Shown: piece after piece, positions 50,150 to 56,079 of the stretch
Numbering within the stretch: the stretch's first letter is position 1
How the letters are laid out: the number at the start of each line of letters is the position of its first letter
From: a virus
DNA: 56,079 bases
IMG/VR virus record: IMGVR_UViG_3300044953_000549
Location: 1-56,079 of that record
Reading direction: 5' to 3' (one strand)
Translations under genes and position numbers: made by a program
The notes under the pieces: model-generated
Databases searched by the model: none
Told to the model about the DNA's origin: nothing
What the model saw: the letters and a program-made list of their open reading frames with translations, nothing else

Positions 50150-50527
50150 TTACTTTAATCCTTCCTTATAAATATAATACCTTATTTTAAACTTATATAG
50201 CTCATCTAACCATTCTTTAGTATATCTGGATTTAGGTGAGCATATAATGGTTAATTCAGATATTAAATTTTCTAAATTATTGATCTTTTCTTTATTTTCT
50301 ATTTCATTTTGTTTGTATACTAAAATATATTTTTTTAAATCATCAATAAGAATATTTGTTTTAATACATACAGGATTAAAAGCGGTTTTTAATTCCTTAT
50401 TTGCATTTACAGGTATTGAAGGAAAGTCAGGTAGAGAAATAGAATAGACTGTGGTATTAATTTTTGTCTGACAACCTGTCAATAGCATCATTAATAGTAT
50501 CAGAAGGCTTAATCTTTCCGCTAGCAT
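50150..50527 (-). CDS. o-spanin lipoprotein candidate (Rz1-like, 125 aa)
   Basis: The N-terminus MLAERLSLLILLMMLLTGC is a lipoprotein signal with lipobox LLTGC (Cys19). It overlaps the i-spanin gene by 71 nt in another frame, the classic Rz/Rz1 arrangement. It would link to the inner-membrane spanin to fuse the envelope at lysis. It is larger than most Rz1 proteins. Confidence 0.75.
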   Translation of the reverse strand: MLAERLSLLILLMMLLTGCQTKINTTVYSISLPDFPSIPVNANKELKTAFNPVCIKTNILIDDLKKYILVYKQNEIENKEKINNLENLISELTIICSPKSRYTKEWLDELYKFKIRYYIYKEGLK

Positions 50528-50690
50528 TGATATCTTTTGCTTGAATATTAATTATTGTATCTTTTTCGTTATTATTCGTTATTAACTGTTCTTTTTCAAG
50601 TTTTAAGGTTTTATTTCGATTAAATAAATATAAAGCAAAGAAACCAACTATACCCAGTAATATTTCTTTTAAATAAGTAAAAAAGAACAT
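50457..50690 (-). CDS. i-spanin candidate (Rz-like, 77 aa)
   Basis: An N-terminal hydrophobic helix (residues 8-21, EILLGIVGFFALYLF) is followed by a short coiled-coil-like periplasmic part (LEKEQLITNNNEKDTI). Overlaps the o-spanin gene by 71 nt. It lies 1 nt after the coiled-coil gene. Confidence 0.7.
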   Translation of the reverse strand: MFFFTYLKEILLGIVGFFALYLFNRNKTLKLEKEQLITNNNEKDTIINIQAKDINASGKIKPSDTINDAIDRLSDKN

Positions 50691-50691
50691 C

Positions 50692-51792
50692 CTAGATTTC
50701 CTCTAACTCATTATCTCCGCTAAGTACAATACTCTCTAAAACTTTACTTTCATTGTTGCTTGGATATATGGATTCTAATGTATTACCTTTCTCAAGAATT
50801 TTAGTTACAAAACCTTGTTTTATTGAAGGTTCTATTTTAGATTCAATTTTAAAGGAACTATTGATATCTTCAAAACTTATCTGATTTATCTTAAATATCT
50901 CTATTTCATTAACCAGTTTTAATTTATCTGTTTTTAGATCATTTTTATCGGATTTCAATTCCTTGATATTTTCTTCCAATAATTTAATAGTATTCTCAAG
51001 ACCTCCAACTAAACTTGTTCTATTTTCAATTTCCTTATCTTTAAATAATAACGTAGATTCAAGTTTAGCGTTAATACCACTTAAATTAGATATAATATCT
51101 TTTAAACGTTTGTTCTCATCTTCTTGAATTTTTGAATTAGATGTAAGATTATTTATTGTTGAATCTCTATTTTCTATCTGTTTTTCTAAAATATCTTTTT
51201 GATTTATTATAGAATTATGTTTATCAGAAATAATTTGATCTTTTAATTTTATTTCTGTTTGAAGTAAATTAATAGAATTATCTTTTTGTATAATTATTGA
51301 TTCTTTTGACTTTATATTAGATTCAAGATTACTTATTGTTTGATCTTTAATTTTTTTATCTGATTCAAGATTGGAGATAATTAGTACCTTATCTGAAATA
51401 GTTTTATCTTTCGAGCTTATTTCTATTTGTAGAGAATTAATGTTATTATCTTTTTGTATAATAGCAGAATTTTTAATTTTAATATCAGACTCTAAATTAG
51501 ATATTACAGTAATCTTATCTGAAATATTCTTATCTTTTAATTTTATATCGTTTTCTTGTTTTGATATAACCTGATCTTTTAATTTATTATCAGATTCAAG
51601 ATTGGAAATATAACTTTTTAATGAATTGCTATCTTTTTTTAAATTTTCAATATAGGCATTAAGATTAGTTTGCTCGGATTTTAATGTTGAGATAGTATCA
51701 ATTAAACTATTATATTCAATTTCAAGCTGAGAAAGATTTTTTATGGTTGTTCTACCATCAGGCAACTTTATAGTTTGAACGGTTCTTTTCAT
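50692..51792 (-). CDS. long coiled-coil protein with internal repeats (366 aa)
   Basis: After the start MKRTVQTIKLPDGRTTIKNL, nearly all of residues 30-310 are coiled coil with about 30-residue repeats (ISNLESDxKIK, IIQKDN, KDKTISDK). No signal peptide. It overlaps the beta-barrel gene by 4 nt and precedes the spanins. It could be a structural rod, a fibre chaperone or an envelope-associated protein. No family assigned. Confidence 0.6.
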   Translation of the reverse strand: MKRTVQTIKLPDGRTTIKNLSQLEIEYNSLIDTISTLKSEQTNLNAYIENLKKDSNSLKSYISNLESDNKLKDQVISKQENDIKLKDKNISDKITVISNLESDIKIKNSAIIQKDNNINSLQIEISSKDKTISDKVLIISNLESDKKIKDQTISNLESNIKSKESIIIQKDNSINLLQTEIKLKDQIISDKHNSIINQKDILEKQIENRDSTINNLTSNSKIQEDENKRLKDIISNLSGINAKLESTLLFKDKEIENRTSLVGGLENTIKLLEENIKELKSDKNDLKTDKLKLVNEIEIFKINQISFEDINSSFKIESKIEPSIKQGFVTKILEKGNTLESIYPSNNESKVLESIVLSGDNELEEI

Positions 51793-52448
51793 AAAGCAAA
51801 CCTTAAACCAAGTGTTATATTGTGGATTTCATATGTACGATTACCTACATTTTGTATTCCACCTATAGTTTTTCTTTTTATATTACCAAAATTAAAATAA
51901 TTGTAAGCTACTTCACCTGTAACTTTATCACTTAATTTTACATCCGTGCCAACAGATAGTTTATATGCAAACTGATTTCTTTTCTTAGATATTTTATTAA
52001 TATCATTTGTCGTATTATCTAATTTTAAAGTATATACACCGCCGGCAGATTCTTTTAAATGTGCTATACCAATACCACCTCCAATAAAAGGTGTGAATTT
52101 ACTGATTGTAGTAATATCTTTGTAAATATTAAACATTAAGCCATCAGCTTTTGTCTTACCTGATATTTTAAATGTATCTTTAATAGAATTAGTGGATATT
52201 TCAGATGTTCTAAACAGAAAATAATAGTCAATAATACTCTCAACTCTAATACCATTATCAAATTTATAACCAATACCAGCTTCAATTAATGGGAAACTAT
52301 CTGATAATTTAATTTTTCCTTCAAAATCATGATTACTGAATTTTGAAGTTTTAATACTATTTAATCCAACACCGCCTTTTAAGTAAAAATTATTAGCAAA
52401 AGATATAGCAGGTATAAGCAACATTAAAGATAATAATATTTTAAACAT
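51789..52448 (-). CDS. outer-membrane beta-barrel protein (219 aa)
   Basis: Signal peptide MFKILLSLMLLIPAISFA, then alternating aromatic/hydrophobic strands (FYLKGGVGLN, FTPFIGGGIGIAHL) and a C-terminal strand ending ALRFAL. This is the OmpA/porin-like barrel layout seen also in phage Lom proteins and in Rickettsiales surface antigens. It is encoded within the lysis block. Possible roles are host-surface change or superinfection block. Confidence 0.8.
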   Translation of the reverse strand: MFKILLSLMLLIPAISFANNFYLKGGVGLNSIKTSKFSNHDFEGKIKLSDSFPLIEAGIGYKFDNGIRVESIIDYYFLFRTSEISTNSIKDTFKISGKTKADGLMFNIYKDITTISKFTPFIGGGIGIAHLKESAGGVYTLKLDNTTNDINKISKKRNQFAYKLSVGTDVKLSDKVTGEVAYNYFNFGNIKRKTIGGIQNVGNRTYEIHNITLGLRFAL

Positions 52449-52449
52449 T

Positions 52450-52662
52450 CTATTCCTCTAAAAATCTTCTTACAGTCGCACATTCAATCATTCTTTCTTG
52501 TGATTGATCTATATATTGTAATAATGCAGCTATTCTTTCTTCAGGAGTACCGGCAACTAAAGTTGATAATGGTGTATCATCTGTAGAAGTATTTACTTCA
52601 GATAACACTTCTTCTTTATTATCAATAGATAAATTAATTTCTTCTGTATTTTGATCTTTCAT
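52450..52662 (-). CDS. hypothetical acidic protein (70 aa)
   Basis: Not recognised. Acidic N-terminal half (Glu/Asp-rich), then PEERIAALLQYIDQSQERMIE. It lies between the endolysin gene (21 nt) and the beta-barrel gene (1 nt). Confidence 0.55.
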   Translation of the reverse strand: MKDQNTEEINLSIDNKEEVLSEVNTSTDDTPLSTLVAGTPEERIAALLQYIDQSQERMIECATVRRFLEE

Positions 52663-52683
52663 AAAACCTCTTAATTTTTTTTA

Positions 52684-53124
52684 TTATGAATATAAATTTA
52701 ATTCTGCTTGTCTTCTATTATAAAGTCCTTTAGAAAATTTACCATTAATATTAACTACCCCTTTTTCTTTACTGAAAAACTCATTAGCGGCTTCACTAAA
52801 ATAACCTTGATTCAAAAGAGATAAACCTTTACTTTTCTTGAAATTATCAATACCCCAATTAAAAATAAGAGAGACAAGAGCATCAAATTGACCTTGAGAT
52901 AGTTGAATAGTAACTACATTATTTAAACTGTTTTCCGCTTTTTCTATATCTGATTTAAGTAATTTTTCTGCTAATGTCATTGATATAGGAGCAACAAATT
53001 TATCGGACGATTTTCTTACATGTCCATACCCTATTGTTGTTTTTTTTCCTTCGCAAAAATACCATGTATCTGAGAATCCTTCGTATTTTTTTATTAGAGC
53101 TAAACCTCTATTTGATATGTGCAT
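52684..53124 (-). CDS. endolysin, glycoside hydrolase family 24 lysozyme (146 aa)
   Basis: The catalytic pattern is Glu15-x8-Cys24-x5-Thr30 (in KKYEGFSDTWYF and CEGKKTTIGYGH), the P21-type version of the T4 lysozyme triad with Cys for Asp. Length and C-terminal helices fit the family. There is no signal anchor, so a holin should be needed for release. The start overlaps the stop of the preceding small membrane gene (TAATG). Confidence 0.9.
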   Translation of the reverse strand: MHISNRGLALIKKYEGFSDTWYFCEGKKTTIGYGHVRKSSDKFVAPISMTLAEKLLKSDIEKAENSLNNVVTIQLSQGQFDALVSLIFNWGIDNFKKSKGLSLLNQGYFSEAANEFFSKEKGVVNINGKFSKGLYNRRQAELNLYS

Positions 53125-53324
53125 TATGTTATATCTATATTTTTATTAATTGTTATTTTAATTAAAAATTCTAATGTCTGTTCCCATAAATTATCATTAC
53201 CAAATATCCAATGGGAAAATATTCCGCCGGCAATAAAGAACCCTACTATAAAACCTATAATAAATTCTTTAGTACAAACAAGTTCGATAATAATTGATTT
53301 TAACTTATCTATGACTTCAAACAT
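53124..53324 (-). CDS. holin candidate (66 aa)
   Basis: One strong hydrophobic helix (about 18-42, FIIGFIVGFFIAGGIFSHWIF) between short polar ends. It lies immediately upstream of, and overlaps, the endolysin gene. Size and place fit a single-span holin or pinholin. It overlaps the SNF2 gene by 8 nt. Confidence 0.6.
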   Translation of the reverse strand: MFEVIDKLKSIIIELVCTKEFIIGFIVGFFIAGGIFSHWIFGNDNLWEQTLEFLIKITINKNIDIT

Positions 53325-54645
53325 CCTGTAATTTTAATACCTTAAATAATTCTTCTTGAGTTAAATCCTTGTTACCTATAACCTGCATAACTCTTTCATC
53401 TTTACAATTCTTACCGACTAGATGATATATTATAACAGGTTTATCCTGTCCTTGTCTATGAAGTCTTGCATTGAATTGAATGTAGCTATCCAGTCTAAAT
53501 GTAAGTCCAAACCAGATTATTATTCTTCCCCCTTTTTGAATATTAAGCCCTCTTCCACTATTACATTGACATAACATCATTTTAATTTTACCATTATTCC
53601 ATAAAGGCTCTAACTCATTAACAGTTTTAGCTGTCATAGATACTGCATAAGGGAATCTTTCTTTTATACGATCTTCGTCTGATTTGAAATTATACGCTAT
53701 TAAAAAATTCTCATCTATATGCTGTTTCATTATTTCCTCTAGCATATCAAGTTTATTGTTATGGATAATAATTACGTTTCTATACTGATCATAAATAGCT
53801 CCGTTACAATACTGGATAAGCTTACCACATAATACCCCAGCATTAACCGCTGTTATTTCAGTATCCTGTATTTGCAAATAAAATTCTTTTTCAAATTCCT
53901 TATACTGATTATAATTATCTATTGTAACAGGCGTTGTAATCATCATTTTATCTGGTAATTGTAGATAATCCTTACTATCCATGAACAACCAGTTCTTTTT
54001 TAGTTTACTCATAATTAGTTTAGGATAAATACATTCATACCCTTGTCCGTTTCTTTTCTCTCTAAAATAATGATTCCTAAATCCGGTAATAGTATCACCA
54101 AACATTTTTCCCTTATCTATCAAATACTGTTGAGACCAGAAATCTGTTAACCCACTAGGAGCGGGAGTACCGCTTAATAATACAATATATTTTGATTCAA
54201 ATTCTTTAAGAGCTTTAAACCGATATGAAGCATGACCCTTGAATTCATGACTTTCATCAACAGCAATCATACCATATTTGTAGAATCCTTGAGTATACAT
54301 CCATTCAACATTTTCCTGATTTATAACGTAAATATCTGCATCTGAATTTAAACTTGCAAGTCTTGTTTTCTCATCTCCACAACAGATTGAAACTCTGAAA
54401 TTAAATGTATGTTCCCATTTACCGACTTCATTAACCCATACATTTTTTGCAATAGTTAAAGGGGCAATAACAAGCAGTTTTTTTACTTTCTTACCAATTA
54501 TTTCTGAGAATGCCGTAAGAGTACAAACAGTTTTACCAAGTCCTGGTTTTAATCCAAGACCGCATCTTTTTTTTGTTAATATATATTGAATTGCCTTATT
54601 CTGATATTCTTCTAAATCATTCCTATTAAGTAGCTGTTGGTTCAT
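53317..54645 (-). CDS. SNF2-type helicase / translocase (442 aa)
   Basis: Superfamily 2 ATPase: Walker A GLGKT (35-39), Walker B DESH (130-133), motif III SGTPAPSG, and a C-terminal domain with motif VI RLHRQGQDKPV. The order VRR-NUC followed by SNF2 helicase is common in phage replication modules. It probably remodels or unwinds DNA during replication or recombination. Confidence 0.85.
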   Translation of the reverse strand: MNQQLLNRNDLEEYQNKAIQYILTKKRCGLGLKPGLGKTVCTLTAFSEIIGKKVKKLLVIAPLTIAKNVWVNEVGKWEHTFNFRVSICCGDEKTRLASLNSDADIYVINQENVEWMYTQGFYKYGMIAVDESHEFKGHASYRFKALKEFESKYIVLLSGTPAPSGLTDFWSQQYLIDKGKMFGDTITGFRNHYFREKRNGQGYECIYPKLIMSKLKKNWLFMDSKDYLQLPDKMMITTPVTIDNYNQYKEFEKEFYLQIQDTEITAVNAGVLCGKLIQYCNGAIYDQYRNVIIIHNNKLDMLEEIMKQHIDENFLIAYNFKSDEDRIKERFPYAVSMTAKTVNELEPLWNNGKIKMMLCQCNSGRGLNIQKGGRIIIWFGLTFRLDSYIQFNARLHRQGQDKPVIIYHLVGKNCKDERVMQVIGNKDLTQEELFKVLKLQDV

Positions 54646-54973
54646 ATAAAGGATCGTAAATAGAAGTACATTTTATTTTATTAATATTACTATTTAAAAT
54701 ATCCATACCTCTTTGAATATTATTAACCAGATAAATTGATATGCCGCGATGAATAAGTTTACTAAATACCATTCTTTGTAGAGAAGTAACCTTACCTGAT
54801 AGACTTTTGAACTCAATGAAAAATATCTGACCGGTTTTATTGATAAAAATTCTATCAGGTACACCTCTATTAGAAGGTGAAGTAAATTTATAAGTTACAA
54901 AACCGAGTTCTACAGCTTTCTTAGTTATAGTAGATTCTATATATCTCTCGGTTAATACTCTGTTTTTCTTCAT
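54626..54973 (-). CDS. VRR-NUC domain nuclease (115 aa)
   Basis: A stand-alone VRR-NUC of the PD-(D/E)XK fold: GVPDRIFI (Asp40), FFIEFKSLSG (Glu54, Lys56) and Gln66. It overlaps the helicase gene by 20 nt. In such modules it probably cuts branched DNA intermediates together with the SNF2 protein. Confidence 0.85.
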   Translation of the reverse strand: MKKNRVLTERYIESTITKKAVELGFVTYKFTSPSNRGVPDRIFINKTGQIFFIEFKSLSGKVTSLQRMVFSKLIHRGISIYLVNNIQRGMDILNSNINKIKCTSIYDPLYEPTAT

Positions 54974-54978
54974 GATAA

Positions 54979-55590
54979 TTAGAAAATATCTTCATCATCC
55001 TGTATTTTATTGAACTCATCACTAGCATCAATAGTATCTATTTTACCTCCAAGCATCTCACCGTCTCTAGCAAATAGAATATGTTGAAGTCTTTTAGTTA
55101 CCCCTTTTGGAACTTTTTTGAAGTCATAAGAATCAAGAGTAAACAGAATATGAGCAAAACAACCTGGATAAAATGGATTCTCATCAACTCCAATATCAAG
55201 TAATTGACCTTTAACTAAACTTAATTTTGGTTGAACTTTATTTTTTAACGTAAGAACATATTGTCCTTCAAGATATTTGTTATTAGCTTTTTTTTCTTTT
55301 CCTTTATCTGTTGAATCGTCAATTGATTTATATACTTCATCACCGTCTTTAAATAATTCGTATATATGTTTTTTTACTTTAATACGTTTTAGAATATCAT
55401 CAGCTATATCATTTATTTTTCTGTAATAATCCATATGTTTTGGATTATTCTTTGATAAGAGAACATCTACTTTGAATCTTCTCTGTTCTTCTGTTTCTAT
55501 ATACTCACTAATAGGCTCTTTATCAAACAAATAAGGCCATGCAATACGTACGTTTTCGAGTAATATTTTTTCAGTGATTTTTGTAGTCAT
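54979..55590 (-). CDS. DUF2815 protein, ssDNA-binding-like (203 aa)
   Basis: Matches DUF2815: start TTKITEKILLENVRIAWPYLFD, VDVLLSKNNPKH, and a late NPFYPGCFAHILFTLDSYDF. The family is thought to bind single-stranded DNA and accompanies DUF2800. Acidic C-terminal tail (KIQDDEDIF) as in SSB proteins. Confidence 0.85.
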   Translation of the reverse strand: MTTKITEKILLENVRIAWPYLFDKEPISEYIETEEQRRFKVDVLLSKNNPKHMDYYRKINDIADDILKRIKVKKHIYELFKDGDEVYKSIDDSTDKGKEKKANNKYLEGQYVLTLKNKVQPKLSLVKGQLLDIGVDENPFYPGCFAHILFTLDSYDFKKVPKGVTKRLQHILFARDGEMLGGKIDTIDASDEFNKIQDDEDIF

Positions 55591-55632
55591 AGTTAATACC
55601 TTTTAATATAATTTAATTTATTTTAAATATTT

Positions 55633-56079
55633 TTAATCTGTTAATAATGCTTCAATTGAATAATCCTGTTTTACTATTTTTTTATCTGTTACCTCCTTTG
55701 TAGTTAACTTAATAATATCTTCCTTAGAAAGCAATTTTTCCGCTTTTGTAATAGTTATAAGTTTTTTTGTTGTCTCATAAGCAGAATCACCTAGAATATC
55801 AACCAATTGTTTTTCTGCTCCATTCATCCATTTACGATTAGAGTATTTATCTTGTAGTTCATATCCTTCAAAACTACCACCTAATATTCTATCCTTAATA
55901 TATTCTTCTATAGTATTAAGATACATGATTATTACATCTTTTTTATCATAAATGTTACTTATTTCTTCGTCTGATAATAATCTTATACGAGCTAAAAGTG
56001 TATCCTTATCGGAAACATTATCTATATTTGGAACGGTACTTGCTAAACTACTGCAAGTAGGTTTTGCCTTACAAAACTG
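55633..56079 (-). CDS. DUF2800-family nuclease, C-terminal part (gene starts at 727)
   Basis: Continues the gene at 1-727 in frame from position 56058; the last 22 bases of the window duplicate the first 22. It holds Cys244 of the iron-sulphur site (QFCKAKPTC) and 139 more residues, mostly helical, to the stop. An internal ATG at 55926 is not a gene start. Confidence 0.85.
   Translation of the reverse strand, partial: QFCKAKPTCSSLASTVPNIDNVSDKDTLLARIRLLSDEEISNIYDKKDVIIMYLNTIEEYIKDRILGGSFEGYELQDKYSNRKWMNGAEKQLVDILGDSAYETTKKLITITKAEKLLSKEDIIKLTTKEVTDKKIVKQDYSIEALLTD

Noticed and set aside
1-56079. tRNA genes, integrase, CRISPR array
   Set aside because: None recognised by eye on either strand; a dedicated tRNA search was not possible.

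Overview
The window looks like the complete genome of a circular (or circularly permuted), strongly AT-rich, tailed phage of podovirus-like type. The last 22 bases repeat the first 22. A DUF2800 nuclease gene that runs off the left end continues in frame at the right end, so the real molecule is about 56,057 bp and the window ends are artificial. A spanin pair, a phage-encoded outer-membrane beta-barrel and a signal-peptide lipoprotein point to a Gram-negative host. A Cro/CI-type repressor and a CtrA/OmpR-like winged-helix protein hint at an alphaproteobacterium, perhaps Rickettsiales-like; this is inference only. The standard code is used (TGA stops). I saw no integrase, CRISPR array or convincing tRNA.

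Layout. (1) Minus strand, read from 24.37 kb down to 5.1 kb: late virion operon. It holds small regulators, a terminase small-subunit candidate, a large terminase interrupted by a mini-intein, portal, GroES-like protein, scaffold, virion proteins, a gpT-type major capsid protein, an adaptor with an inserted discoidin domain, a patatin-like phospholipase and two paralogous tail fibres. (2) Minus strand from 5.06 kb through the artificial junction to 53.3 kb: replication module. It holds a single 1340-residue primase-helicase-DNA polymerase fusion, DUF2800, DUF2815, VRR-NUC nuclease and an SNF2-type helicase. (3) Minus strand 53.3-50.15 kb: lysis and surface module (holin candidate, GH24 endolysin, beta-barrel, long coiled coil, overlapping i-spanin and o-spanin).

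(4) 24.4-26.06 kb: a 1.7-kb non-coding control and probable origin region with divergent promoters, operators, a terminator, perfect inverted repeats and hairpins whose arms are GGTCGGTTAC. (5) Plus strand 26.06-38.9 kb: early operon of about 35 small, tightly packed, mostly unrecognised genes, driven by two near-identical promoters. It includes four Tad2/DUF2829-like (Thoeris anti-defence type) genes and several small membrane peptides. A 0.7-kb non-coding insert at about 32.0-32.7 kb carries a second hairpin array (arms GTTGGAAGAC) and appears to break a gene. (6) Minus strand 42.05-38.9 kb: two large putative DNA-ejection proteins. (7) Plus strand 42.1-50.15 kb: virion protein, a predicted structured small RNA, then a second adaptor, a tail-nozzle-like protein and two putative internal virion proteins, converging on the lysis module.

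The most unusual points are the AEP primase-VirE helicase-PolA fusion, the two hairpin arrays with a shared core but different arm sequences, the cluster of Tad2-like genes whose last codons also form the next gene's ribosome binding site, the intein in the terminase Walker B motif, and a structured RNA controlled by the operator motif TTGTAGACAA, which recurs at four control regions.
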